Positions 48,699-57,441 of a stretch of 64,000 nt of DNA are shown piece by piece. Numbering within the stretch: the stretch's first letter is position 1; every line of letters begins with the position of its first letter. The stretch is taken from assembly GCA_021166835.1 (NCBI GenBank), contig JAJPEN010000026.1:62001-126000 (forward strand), given 5' to 3'. Source of the stretch: Burkholderiaceae bacterium (GTDB taxonomy: Bacteria > Pseudomonadota > Gammaproteobacteria > Burkholderiales > Burkholderiaceae). Both the position numbers and the translations under genes were made by a program. The notes beneath the pieces were generated by a model that had not been told where the DNA came from, did not search any database, and was given only the letters and a program-made list of their open reading frames with translations.

Positions 48699-49421
48699 CT
48701 ATCGCCGCAGCAGCGAACCGCCGTTCGCTATCGGCCCATCGATGCCGGCGAGTCGCAAGAGCGCAAGAAGCAGAGCCTGATTCGAGGTGACGACCGGCTT
48801 CCCCGTCAGTTCCTCGAGCGGGTCGGCGGCCTCGAGCGCGCGCCAGGCGGTACAGGAGCAGAGCAACGCATCGGCTTCCGGGTGACACACACCGGCTGCA
48901 AAATCGGCTATTTCCGCCGGCTCCTGATCGTTGATGAATCGATGCCCGCCCGCCGAGGCTGCGGCGTTCGACGCGATGTTCACGACCTCGCAACCGCAGC
49001 CCTCGAGGTAGGCCTTCAACCGGTTGTTGGTCCATTCCGGATAAGGGGTGGCAACCGAGATGCGCCGTGCCCCCAGATCCTCCAGGGCGTCCATTACCGC
49101 GGACATCGTGGCAATGGCGGGCCGACCGACTACCGCTCGTATATTCTCCACGACCTGTCGATCCCAGGCCGGCCCCTTGAAAAAGGTGCCCGAGGTACAG
49201 GCGTAACCAATCACGTCGACCTCGGCGGAACAAAGGCATGACGCATCGCTCGATAACCGATCGTTCATCGCCTCGAGCATCGCCGCAGTCATCTCGCCGT
49301 TGGATGCGCGCATGCGCTGCGAGTGGAAGCTCGCCACATGTGCTGCGAGCCGCTGAAAATCCGCCTCGACGGTAGTATTCGTGGACGGTACAAGCAAACC
49401 GATTCGATGAAGACGGCCCAT
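48699..49421 (-). CDS. maleate isomerase / Asp-Glu racemase superfamily enzyme
   Basis: 240 residues. Start GRLHRIGLLVPSTNTTVEADF (2-22) with PSTNTTVE, a mark of maleate cis-trans isomerases and arylmalonate decarboxylases. Two catalytic-position cysteines are present: C75 (YACTSGTF) and C190 (CSCTAWRA). Such enzymes isomerise, racemise or decarboxylate small dicarboxylates through a thiol. In this operon a racemisation or isomerisation of a substituted glutamate or its lactam is an inference. ATG 49421 used; a TTG at 49430 overlapping the previous stop is also possible. Confidence 0.82.
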   Translation of the reverse strand: MGRLHRIGLLVPSTNTTVEADFQRLAAHVASFHSQRMRASNGEMTAAMLEAMNDRLSSDASCLCSAEVDVIGYACTSGTFFKGPAWDRQVVENIRAVVGRPAIATMSAVMDALEDLGARRISVATPYPEWTNNRLKAYLEGCGCEVVNIASNAAASAGGHRFINDQEPAEIADFAAGVCHPEADALLCSCTAWRALEAADPLEELTGKPVVTSNQALLLALLRLAGIDGPIANGGSLLRR

Positions 49422-49426
49422 GACTT

Positions 49427-49873
49427 TCAAGCAGTAGTTACGAGTTCCAGAATCGCCTTTCCGAAGTCGACCCGATCACCGGGCCTGGCGAGCCAACGCG
49501 CGAGCGTGCCAGCCGACGGGGATCGAAGGCGCCGATAGAGGGGCCCCACCCGGATCAGGGCTACCGTCATTCCACTGCGCACCGGATCTCCCGTCCAGAC
49601 CAGAGGCGTATCGCGTACCGGGTGCCTGTCGCACAGGATTCCGACCGCGTCCGACGCGACAACGACCGTCGAGAGCAGCGGCTCAGCGGAAGCGACGCAG
49701 GTCGGCTCCTCTCGTTCCGCCGTGCTGCCTGCGGCGGTTGCTGCAGGCCCGTCGAGGCAAATGCGCACGAGAAGGTCCTCGCGGGCGACTTCGACCCTGG
49801 CGATTCCTCCGGCACGCATCCAACCAGCGATCTGACGCAGCCTCGAACGCCTGAATGAACTCGGATGACTCAT
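49427..49873 (-). CDS. biotin carboxyl carrier-like protein lacking the biotin lysine
   Basis: 148 residues. The C-terminal half aligns with the AccB lipoyl/biotinyl fold: D-T-P-L-V-W, GDPVRSGMTVALI, SAGTLARWLARPGDRVDFGKAILEL. Where the carrier normally has E-A-M-K-L/M, this protein has R108-V-G-P-L, so the lysine position is P111 and biotin cannot be attached. No biotin carboxylase gene is present. It may be a structural partner of PxpBC, which are relatives of carboxyltransferase-like proteins. It overlaps pxpC by four bases. Confidence 0.78.
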   Translation of the reverse strand: MSHPSSFRRSRLRQIAGWMRAGGIARVEVAREDLLVRICLDGPAATAAGSTAEREEPTCVASAEPLLSTVVVASDAVGILCDRHPVRDTPLVWTGDPVRSGMTVALIRVGPLYRRLRSPSAGTLARWLARPGDRVDFGKAILELVTTA

Positions 49874-50904
49874 GCAAACCGTGTATCAGAAAGTGATATC
49901 GGGCCTGCCCGCCTCACCGGCCCCTGCATGGCGCCGATAAAGCCCCTGAGGCGCTCGACCCACTCCCGTACCTGACCCTCTGCGCGAATGGCATCGGCGG
50001 GTGTCGTCTGGAGGAACCGAAGGCGTCCGCCGATCGGCACTTGCCCGAGCCGCCAGAGATCGGCTCCGATCACGACACCGACGATCGGATAGCCTCCCGT
50101 CGTATTCGCATCGCTCGCCTGAATGATCGGCAGTCCGTTCGGCGGCAGTTGTATTACGCCGGGAACGATGCCATGCGACAACTTCTCGGAATGGCCATGT
50201 GTCTCGAGCGTGGGACCCGCGAGCCGCAGACCGGCTCGATCGCTCTGCGGGGTAACGGCCCACGGCGTGCGCCAGAATGCCCGTATGGCGTTGGCGGTGA
50301 GAACATCGATGTCGCGCGCAGGGAGAACGCGGACCGCCACGCAGGAATTCCCCTCCGTTTCGGAATCGATGCGAAGTGCATTACCGGGCGGTTCAATCCC
50401 GAAGTCCGATGGCCATCCGTGTTCCTGGTTGCGGAATCCGGCTGCGTTGATTCGAATCAGATCGCCTTTGCGCAACGATCGCCCATGGAATCCGCCGAAG
50501 CCTGCCTTCAGATCGGTGCTGCGGGAGTCGAGCACGCGCGGGACGTCCATTCCGCCCTCGACGAGAAGATAGGCGCGGGCACCCTGCTCGGCCGCGCCAA
50601 AAGAAAGCTCGCTTCCGCCGTGCGCATGCGCCGTCCAGTACGGCGGAAGCGGGTCGCCGTCCAGTAGGGCATTCGTATCCGCACCGGTGATCGAGAAACC
50701 GACAGCGGTATGGAACCGCACGCGAAAGGGGGGAAGAGTGATCTCGATACCGGCAGCATCGAGCGAGTTTCCAAGCATCGCGTTGCCGAGTTCCAGAGCC
50801 AGACGATCCATCGCACCGGCAACGCCGACGCCGTACCGCCGATACCGTTCACGTCCGCGATCCTGTATGGAATTCAGGGCGCCTGTCGCGACGATTTCGA
50901 GCAT
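49870..50904 (-). CDS. pxpC: 5-oxoprolinase subunit C (biotin-dependent carboxyltransferase-like)
   Basis: 344 residues, KipA/AHS2 fold related to the second half of allophanate hydrolase and urea carboxylase. Characteristic: GALNSIQDRGR..YGVGVAGAMD (8-32), LGN-ML, EITLPPF and the later SDRAGLRLAGP and SHGIVPGVIQLPPNGLPIIQASDANTTGGYP. Starts directly after the pxpB stop. Acts with PxpA and PxpB in ATP-dependent lactam opening. Confidence 0.92.
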   Translation of the reverse strand: MLEIVATGALNSIQDRGRERYRRYGVGVAGAMDRLALELGNAMLGNSLDAAGIEITLPPFRVRFHTAVGFSITGADTNALLDGDPLPPYWTAHAHGGSELSFGAAEQGARAYLLVEGGMDVPRVLDSRSTDLKAGFGGFHGRSLRKGDLIRINAAGFRNQEHGWPSDFGIEPPGNALRIDSETEGNSCVAVRVLPARDIDVLTANAIRAFWRTPWAVTPQSDRAGLRLAGPTLETHGHSEKLSHGIVPGVIQLPPNGLPIIQASDANTTGGYPIVGVVIGADLWRLGQVPIGGRLRFLQTTPADAIRAEGQVREWVERLRGFIGAMQGPVRRAGPISLSDTRFA

Positions 50905-51558
50905 TCACCGCACCACGCTCTGGATGGTGAAGCGGATCCGATCCCCGGGAGACAGCAGCGCCGGTGGAATCCGCTGCACGTCGAAAAAGCGAAACGTCGT
51001 ATGACCGATGATGTGCCATCCGCAAGGGGCGGCCCAGACGAGAACCGCGGTCTGCGCTCCCGCAATACAGACTGCGCCGCCTTCGACAAGCACTCGCGGC
51101 TCGATGCGTCGCGGAATGAACAGGCGCCGGTCGAGTCCGGCGATGTACGCAGCCCCCGGTTGGCTGCCCAGCGCATATACGGTGTAGGAGGCGCCGGCAT
51201 GCAATTCGACGACCTCGTCGATCGAAAGTCCCGTACGAGCCGCCACATCGCTCAGATCGACGCCACGCGGCCCACCGTACGCGACCGGAATCTCGATCGT
51301 CCGCCCGGGTTGCGGAGGCGCATGAGTATCCACCCACGCGGTCCGCACACGCTGCTCCAGCTCGCTTGCCGGCAACGCGACGGGATCGAACGTGATCATG
51401 AAGTTGTTCATGCAGGGAACAACCTCCGTCACGTGCGACCACTTCGAAATCGATCCGGCAACGCCCCATACGCGGCGCTGAACGTCGTCGCTCAACGGCC
51501 CCATCGATTCGCAGAGCATCGCTGCGGTACCCAGCATGGAAACACGCAGTTCGTCCAT
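50905..51558 (-). CDS. pxpB: 5-oxoprolinase subunit B (KipI/AHS1 family)
   Basis: 217 residues, cyclophilin-like KipI fold. Seen: TEVVPCMNNFMITFDP (about 43-58), IPVAYGG-GVDLSDVAARTGLS, Y-x-V-Y-A-L-G-S-Q-P-G-A-A-Y-I-A-G-L-D and PCGWHIIGHTT near the end, all typical. Forms the complex with PxpC. ATG 51558 gives the family start; an earlier ATG at 51627 would overlap the aldolase gene. Ten bases after the RraA-like gene. Confidence 0.92.
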   Translation of the reverse strand: MDELRVSMLGTAAMLCESMGPLSDDVQRRVWGVAGSISKWSHVTEVVPCMNNFMITFDPVALPASELEQRVRTAWVDTHAPPQPGRTIEIPVAYGGPRGVDLSDVAARTGLSIDEVVELHAGASYTVYALGSQPGAAYIAGLDRRLFIPRRIEPRVLVEGGAVCIAGAQTAVLVWAAPCGWHIIGHTTFRFFDVQRIPPALLSPGDRIRFTIQSVVR

Positions 51559-51568
51559 CCCGGCGACG

Positions 51569-52273
51569 CTACGCCTCGGTCTCTCGAGCCCCCGGCATCC
51601 CGCCCCCGTCCGCTTCGGGCCGGCCATACCCCATTTCGTTCAGTCGCGGACCGAGTCCGAGCAGGTCGACGGTCGTACGTCCAGCCAGTACGGCATGTCG
51701 CATCGATTCCTCGGCACGTGCGCGGCGTTCCGCGAAATCGATTGTCCTGTCGACTTCCGACTGCGGGATCACGACCACCCCGTCTCGATCCCCGACAACG
51801 AGATCTCCCGGATGGATGAGCACCCCGCCGCACGCGATCGGTTCACCCACTGAACCGGCCTTGCACTTGGAGGTACCTTTGAGGCAGATCCCTCGAGCGA
51901 AGACCGGAAATCCGCTCTGCACGATTTCTGTGGAATCGCGTACGGCGCCGTCTATCAACAGGCCGCCCAAGCCCAGAGTGCGGGCTGCAAGGGTCAGGAT
52001 GTCGCCCCATGGACCAGCGCCCATGTATCCCCCGGCGTCGACGACGAGAACGTCGCCGGGGCGTGCCTTTGTCAGTGCGTGGTGGATCATCAGATTGTCA
52101 CCGTTCGGACAGTGGACGGTGAACGCCCTGCCGAACACCCTCATCGACGGATCGAGCGGCTTGATGGCCGGATCAATCGCGCCTCTTTGCCCAAGCGCTT
52201 CGTGCAGCGTCGCCGCGCCAAGCCGCAGGGCGGATGCGGCATGCCTCTGAAAATCGTCCTGTGGCTGAATCAT
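51569..52273 (-). CDS. RraA-family aldolase (HMG/CHA aldolase-like)
   Basis: 234 residues. Two relatives exist: the RNase E inhibitor RraA, and divalent-metal aldolases that split 4-hydroxy-4-methyl- or 4-carboxy-4-hydroxy-2-oxo diacids to pyruvate. This protein has the aldolase pattern: MGAGPWGDILTLAA (84-97) and the R112-D113 pair in DGAVRD, which hold metal and substrate, plus VVGDRDGVVVIP. The length (over 220) and operon with catabolic enzymes also favour an aldolase. Its start directly follows the aminotransferase stop. Confidence 0.85.
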   Translation of the reverse strand: MIQPQDDFQRHAASALRLGAATLHEALGQRGAIDPAIKPLDPSMRVFGRAFTVHCPNGDNLMIHHALTKARPGDVLVVDAGGYMGAGPWGDILTLAARTLGLGGLLIDGAVRDSTEIVQSGFPVFARGICLKGTSKCKAGSVGEPIACGGVLIHPGDLVVGDRDGVVVIPQSEVDRTIDFAERRARAEESMRHAVLAGRTTVDLLGLGPRLNEMGYGRPEADGGGMPGARETEA

Positions 52274-53497
52274 TCAGTTTCCCCTCCGATCGAGTTCGGC
52301 CAGGGCCTCGGCGATCCGCCTGGCGCCGTCGGCTACGGTCGATCGCGGTCCGGCGAAGGAGAGCCGCAGATACGGCGACAGACCATAGCTGTCACCGGCC
52401 ACCGTTGCGACTCCGCCATGCTCCAGCAGATAGCTCGCGACGTCTGCATCAGTGCGAAGTACGCGCCCTCCGGGCGAGCTCCGGCTCAGCAGTTCACGCA
52501 CGCCGAGGTATACATAGAAGGCGCCGCTGGGCACCGTCACCTCGACGCCTTCGACGTCTGACAGCGACGAGACGAGAAGGTCCCGCTTTTCCGAAAAATC
52601 GGTGACGAAGCCGCGTACGCAATCCTGAGGGCCCTCAAGCGCCGCGACTGCTGCCGCCTGACCGATGGAACTGGGACAACTCGTGCTCTGCATGAGCAGT
52701 ACTTCGATCGCCCTCATCAGTTCCCTCGGCCCGCCTGCATAGCCGATCCGGAATCCGGTCATCCCGTAGGTCTTCGACACGCCGTTGACGGTAAGAATCC
52801 GGTCACGCAAATGCGGGGCTGCGGTTGCCAGGGACGAAGTTCGTGTTCCGTCGTAGCAGAAATGCTCGTAGATCTCGTCGGTAAGAACCCACACGCGCTC
52901 GTGGCGCGCGAGCACTTCCCCGAGAGCCCGCAATTCGTCCGCATCGTAGACGCCGCCACTCGGGTTGTTTGGAGAGTTGATCACCAGCCATCTGGTACGC
53001 GGCGAAATGGCCGATTCCAGCTGTTCAGGTATGAGCTTGAATCCGCGCTCGATGGCGCAGTCGACGAATACCGGCGTCGCGCCGTGAAGGCGGACCAGAT
53101 CCGGATATGAAACCCAGTAAGGCGCCGGCACGATTACCTCGTCGCCGACCTGAACCGTCGCTCCCATCGCCGCATGGATCAACTGCTTTGCACCGCTACC
53201 GACGATGATCTCGTCCGTCCCGTACGAAATGCCGTTTTCCCGCCGGAACTTGGCCCGTATCGCCTCTCGCAGTTCGATCGTGCCGCTCGTCGACGTATAG
53301 CGCGTCGCCCCGCCGAAGGCGGCGTCCGAGATTGCCTGGATGACGTGGGGCGGTGGCGGGAAGTCGGGCTCTCCGATCGTCAGATCGGCGATGTCACGCC
53401 CCGCCCTCTTGAGCTGCACAACAAGTTCGCGCGCCATCAGACTGGCCGGAGGACGAATCCTCGCAAGGCGCTCCGCAAGAACGAGTGAGGACATCAT
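52274..53497 (-). CDS. class I pyridoxal-phosphate aminotransferase (aspartate aminotransferase-like)
   Basis: 407 residues. Catalytic lysine K242 in NGVSKTYGMTGFRIGY; cofactor ligands N178 (NSPNNPSG), D207 and Y210 (TDEIYEHF); carboxylate-binding arginines R250 and one near the end (LRLSFA). Close in layout to aspartate/glutamate-type transaminases of subgroup I-gamma. Probably turns an amino acid from the lactam-opening step into its 2-oxo acid for the adjacent aldolase (inference). Between the substrate-binding protein and the aldolase gene. Confidence 0.9.
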   Translation of the reverse strand: MMSSLVLAERLARIRPPASLMARELVVQLKRAGRDIADLTIGEPDFPPPPHVIQAISDAAFGGATRYTSTSGTIELREAIRAKFRRENGISYGTDEIIVGSGAKQLIHAAMGATVQVGDEVIVPAPYWVSYPDLVRLHGATPVFVDCAIERGFKLIPEQLESAISPRTRWLVINSPNNPSGGVYDADELRALGEVLARHERVWVLTDEIYEHFCYDGTRTSSLATAAPHLRDRILTVNGVSKTYGMTGFRIGYAGGPRELMRAIEVLLMQSTSCPSSIGQAAAVAALEGPQDCVRGFVTDFSEKRDLLVSSLSDVEGVEVTVPSGAFYVYLGVRELLSRSSPGGRVLRTDADVASYLLEHGGVATVAGDSYGLSPYLRLSFAGPRSTVADGARRIAEALAELDRRGN

Positions 53498-53539
53498 CGA
53501 CTTCCCGGCTCACTGATCCGCCATACGATCCACAAACCG

Positions 53540-54817
53540 TCACTGGACCTTGCGCAGCAGATTCGATATCTCTTCCTGCGAATACCCACGCACGACGCCA
53601 AGGCCGTTGTCGGTCACGTTCCAGATCAGGATGGGGCCGGCAACGTCGCCGTTCGCGTCGAATTCCACCGGTCCCGTTGCGCCGAGATAGCGGATCGCTT
53701 CGCCTTTCCCGATCAGCCCGAGCGCCTTCCGATACTCGTCAGGCCCCGTTCCGACGACGGCCCCATCCTTGACTTGCACCTTGCGGATGGAATCCCGAAT
53801 CGACGCCCCCGAAAGGTCACTCGCGATGTTCATCGCGAGCGCCGCAACGATGATTGCGTCGTACTGCGGGGCGATCCCCGGTCCGCTCCCATCGCGACCG
53901 AACTTCTCCTTGTACGACGCAAGGAAGGCGTCGACCGTGTCGCCGGTCGCCGCGGCGTTGTCGAATCCGATCGCCTTCCTGAGGTATTTCGATCCGACCG
54001 CGTTCACGTATTCGATCGAACGAAGGCCGTTGTGCAGGAGGATGTTCTGCGTGCCGCCGAACGAAAGCCATTCCCTCGTCATCGTCGCGCCGTCCTGTAC
54101 GAATGCAACGAAAAAGACGGCGTCCGGCTTGGCGCTCAATACCTTGTTGATTTCGGCTCGATAGGAAGTCTGGTTCTCGTTGTAGGGAACGGCAACGGGA
54201 ACCTCGCCGCCCATAGACTCCATGATCTTTCGGAAATTGCTGACCATTCCGGTGCCGAGATCGGTATTCATGTAGATCATGCCGACTCGTCGGTATCCCT
54301 GATCGATCGCCGCCTTGGCCGCTCCGGCCGCCTGCGTCTTCACGGATGCCATCAGGTGAAAGAAGAAGCCGTCGGTCTTCCCCTCCTCGGAGAGCGTCGT
54401 GAAGGTTGCGGCTGTTGCGCAGCACGCCACATAGGGAATCCTGCCCGGCACCGCCACCGTCGTGAGTATCGGCAGGGCCACGCCGCTCGCCAGTCCACCG
54501 CTTAGAACCGAAACGCGTTCCACGTCGACCAGGTATTTCGCGGCATCGACTCCGACGTTCGGCTGATTCTGATCATCGCGCGTGATCAGCTGAACCTTGC
54601 AGCCCTTGACGCCTCCGCCGGCATTCACGTGCTCGACCGCGAGTTGGGCTCCGTCGGCCATCGCTCTCGCAATCGGAGCCAGGGAACCCGTCAGGGGAAG
54701 CGTAATACCGATCTTCACAGGGCATGAAAATGTCTCGGCGTTTGCCTGGCCGGCGGCAATGGCTCCACAAACGGCAAGCATCACGGAAAAGAACTGAAAG
54801 AATCTGCTTCTCATCAT
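53540..54817 (-). CDS. ABC transporter substrate-binding protein, Liv type
   Basis: 425 residues, periplasmic. Signal peptide 1-27 (ANA-ETF). The mature part opens KIGITLPLTGSLAPIARAMADGAQLAVEHVNAGGG, the standard start of branched-chain amino-acid/amide binding proteins, then VDAAKYLVDVERVSVLSGG and ATGDTVDAFLASYKEKFG. These proteins bind diverse ligands including amides and aromatic acids, so the ligand must be inferred from context. Located 37 bases after livM. Confidence 0.92.
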   Translation of the reverse strand: MMRSRFFQFFSVMLAVCGAIAAGQANAETFSCPVKIGITLPLTGSLAPIARAMADGAQLAVEHVNAGGGVKGCKVQLITRDDQNQPNVGVDAAKYLVDVERVSVLSGGLASGVALPILTTVAVPGRIPYVACCATAATFTTLSEEGKTDGFFFHLMASVKTQAAGAAKAAIDQGYRRVGMIYMNTDLGTGMVSNFRKIMESMGGEVPVAVPYNENQTSYRAEINKVLSAKPDAVFFVAFVQDGATMTREWLSFGGTQNILLHNGLRSIEYVNAVGSKYLRKAIGFDNAAATGDTVDAFLASYKEKFGRDGSGPGIAPQYDAIIVAALAMNIASDLSGASIRDSIRKVQVKDGAVVGTGPDEYRKALGLIGKGEAIRYLGATGPVEFDANGDVAGPILIWNVTDNGLGVVRGYSQEEISNLLRKVQ

Positions 54818-54854
54818 TCCTCCCCAGAGCGTAGGGCCCCATACAAATTGATAG

Positions 54855-55811
54855 TCATGGCGAGATCGCCTTCACGTGTCGGGATACGACAGGTTCCTCG
54901 CCAAGTATTCCTTCCGGACGAAAGAGCAACGACAGCACAAGCAGCAGGCCGATCAGAATGGACTGGATTGCCGCCGCCTGTGTGTGAAGGTTCGAGGGCA
55001 GCAGATTGAAGATCAACGCACCGCTGCCGGTCCAGAAAAGCCAGACCACGAGCGCGCCAAGAAGTGCGCCGCGGTTGTTTCCGCTGCCTCCGACGATGAG
55101 CATCGCCCAGAGCTGGAACGTGACGATCGGGAGGAAATCGGAAGGGCTCACGAATCCGATGAAGCTCGCATACAAGGCGCCTGCCAACCCCATGAGCGTC
55201 GCCCCCAGAACGAAGGCCTGCAGTCGGAACCGAGCAGCGTCCTTGCCAAGCGCGATTGCCGCCACCTCGTCTTCGCGCAAGGATCGTAGCGCCCGCCCCC
55301 AGGGCGAACGGACCAGTCGCTCAAGGCCGACGTAAACGACGCCGGTGACAAGACCGATCAGACAGAGGTAGCTGAGATCGCGCGAGAATCCACCGACAAA
55401 CAAGGCGCCGAATGGTCTCGGAATGAAGGCCAGACCGTTCGTCCCACCGGTAAGGGGTTCCAGGTTCACCGCGAAAAGCTGTATGGCAACCGCAGTACCG
55501 AAGGTGGCGATCGCAAGATAATCGCCGCGCAGCCTGATCGTCGCGACACCGATGACTACGGCAGCCGCAGCAGAGACGAGAATCGCGCCCAGGATTCCGA
55601 CTGCCCACGGGAGGTCGAAGTTTCCGAGAAATTCAGGACGCGGAGGGGCGGTGAGGATTCCGAAGGCATATGCGCCCACCGCGTAGAAGCCAACCACGCC
55701 GGCGTTGAACAAGCCCGTGAACCCCCATTGGAGATTCAATCCCAGCGTGGCGATTCCAAATATGAGGACCATGATCCCGAAGAAAACCGCGTAGGAAAGA
55801 ATACCGGTCAC
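54855..55811 (-). CDS. livM: branched-chain amino-acid-type ABC transporter permease, LivM
   Basis: 318 residues, inner-membrane permease with about nine hydrophobic segments. Signatures: LGLNLQWGFTGLFNAGVVGFYAVGAY near the start and the coupling loop SPWGRALRSLREDEVAAIALGKD before LGATLMGLAGALYASF. GTG start at 55811 overlaps the livH stop by four bases. Confidence 0.93.
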   Translation of the reverse strand: MTGILSYAVFFGIMVLIFGIATLGLNLQWGFTGLFNAGVVGFYAVGAYAFGILTAPPRPEFLGNFDLPWAVGILGAILVSAAAAVVIGVATIRLRGDYLAIATFGTAVAIQLFAVNLEPLTGGTNGLAFIPRPFGALFVGGFSRDLSYLCLIGLVTGVVYVGLERLVRSPWGRALRSLREDEVAAIALGKDAARFRLQAFVLGATLMGLAGALYASFIGFVSPSDFLPIVTFQLWAMLIVGGSGNNRGALLGALVVWLFWTGSGALIFNLLPSNLHTQAAAIQSILIGLLLVLSLLFRPEGILGEEPVVSRHVKAISP

Positions 55812-56719
55812 CGACTTGCCTCTTTTCCCTTGGGCCCGAACAGCCCCTGCGGTCGAAAGAAGAGAATCGCGATCAGCACCGCGAACGACACCGCCTGCTT
55901 GTACCCCGTCGAGATCACCAGTGCCGAAAGGTTCTCCGCAAGTCCGACGATCAGCCCGCCGACGATCGCGCCCGAGAGGCTGCTGATTCCACCGAGAATG
56001 ACTGCGGTGAACATCGAAAGCAGCAGATTGAAGCCCATGTCCGGGCGGATCTGGGAGGTCAGCCCGAGAAACGCTCCAGCCGCAGCCGAAAGAAGTCCGA
56101 CGACGATCCAGGTGCTGCGAATGATCGACGCAACCGGTACGCCGCAGGCCTTGGCGAGCGACGGACTCTCGGCCATCGCCCTCATGGCGGTACCGAAGCG
56201 CGAATATCGAAGGAACACGTACATAAATATCACGAGCGTAAGGGCGAGACCAAGGACGACGATCTGGTCTGGCAGTACCCGCACGCCAGGCAATATCTCG
56301 ACGGCGATTTGCAGCTCGTTCGAATAGTGGTGCGCTTCGGGCCCCCAGAAAAGGAGAACGAGATTTCGCACAACGAGCGCGACACCGAACGCCGCGAAAA
56401 CGAGCGTAAGCGGACTGGCCGCGCGCGATCGCAAGCGCCGGAAAACCCAATTGTCGATGACCGTCGCCAGCACCGCCGTCGCTAATCCGGCGACTGCGAT
56501 TGCAGCGACGAATTGCCAGCCGAAGGACAAGGGACCGATCGGGTCGCCCGCGGCCATGACGTGGGTCATCGTCAATGCGATGTACGCCCCCCACGTCAGC
56601 AGTTCGGAGTGCGCGAAGTTGGCGAAGCGCAGGATCTGCAGCGTGAGCAGAATTCCAAGTGCCCCCAGGGAAATGATCGCGCCGCCGAGTATTCCATCGG
56701 CTATGGCCTGTCCGATCAC
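55808..56719 (-). CDS. livH: branched-chain amino-acid-type ABC transporter permease, LivH
   Basis: 303 residues, partner permease of LivM. Typical: ADGILGGAIISLGALGILLTLQILRFANFAHSEL at the start and the coupling segment SRFGTAMRAMAESPSLAKACGV. GTG start overlapping the livF stop by four bases, so translation is coupled through the transporter genes. Confidence 0.93.
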   Translation of the reverse strand: MIGQAIADGILGGAIISLGALGILLTLQILRFANFAHSELLTWGAYIALTMTHVMAAGDPIGPLSFGWQFVAAIAVAGLATAVLATVIDNWVFRRLRSRAASPLTLVFAAFGVALVVRNLVLLFWGPEAHHYSNELQIAVEILPGVRVLPDQIVVLGLALTLVIFMYVFLRYSRFGTAMRAMAESPSLAKACGVPVASIIRSTWIVVGLLSAAAGAFLGLTSQIRPDMGFNLLLSMFTAVILGGISSLSGAIVGGLIVGLAENLSALVISTGYKQAVSFAVLIAILFFRPQGLFGPKGKEASR

Positions 56720-57441
56720 GGGGTCACCTGCCGCGCACCGAGGAATGCCGCGCCGATATCGGGATCGTCCAGAAAATCGATCGCAACACCGTGTTTTCGC
56801 ACCTGCCCGTCCACGAATACGTAGGCTCTATCCGAGAAACGCAGTGCGGCCTTGGCATTCTGTTCCACCAGGAGGACAGCGACTCCCGCACCGGCGAGCC
56901 TTCGCAGGTCACCGAAAACTTCCAGCGCCGCCTTCGGCGAAAGACCCGCTGTCGGTTCGTCGAGTATCAGAAGCCGGGGATCGGTCATCAGGGCTCGCGC
57001 GATGGCCAACATCTGGCGTTGTCCGCCCGAAAGCACGCGCGCCGGCATATTGCGATGAGCTGCAAGAGGGTGAAACCGCGCATAGCTGTCGTCCAGACGC
57101 TGACGTAATCCCTGCCGGACCAGATAGCCGCCAAGCAGGAGATTTTCGTGTACGGTCAACGTGGTGAATACGTTCCCCGTCTGGGGGACAAAGCCGATTC
57201 CCGCCTGAATTCGCTCCGCGGTGCCTTTCTCGCGGATCGAAGCACCGCCGAGGGACAACTCTCCCGAAGCGATTTCCACAAACCCCGCAATCGCCTTGAG
57301 GAAGGTTGACTTTCCGGCGCCATTGGGGCCGATGATCGTGACCACCTCCCCCGGTTCGATGCAGACGGAGGCGCCTTGCACGATCGGCAAATCCGGTTTG
57401 TATCCGGCAACGATGTCGGTGGCTTCGAGGCCGATACTCAC
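56716..57441 (-). CDS. livF: ABC transporter ATPase, LivF
   Basis: 241 residues. Walker A GPNGAGKST (38-46), signature LSGGQRQMLAIARALM and Walker B LLILDEPTAG are complete. LivF-type features include VAGYKPDLPIVQGAS at the front and VLLVEQNAKAAL. GTG start at 57441 overlaps the livG stop; an in-frame ATG at 57552 lies inside livG and is not needed. Confidence 0.93.
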   Translation of the reverse strand: MSIGLEATDIVAGYKPDLPIVQGASVCIEPGEVVTIIGPNGAGKSTFLKAIAGFVEIASGELSLGGASIREKGTAERIQAGIGFVPQTGNVFTTLTVHENLLLGGYLVRQGLRQRLDDSYARFHPLAAHRNMPARVLSGGQRQMLAIARALMTDPRLLILDEPTAGLSPKAALEVFGDLRRLAGAGVAVLLVEQNAKAALRFSDRAYVFVDGQVRKHGVAIDFLDDPDIGAAFLGARQVTP

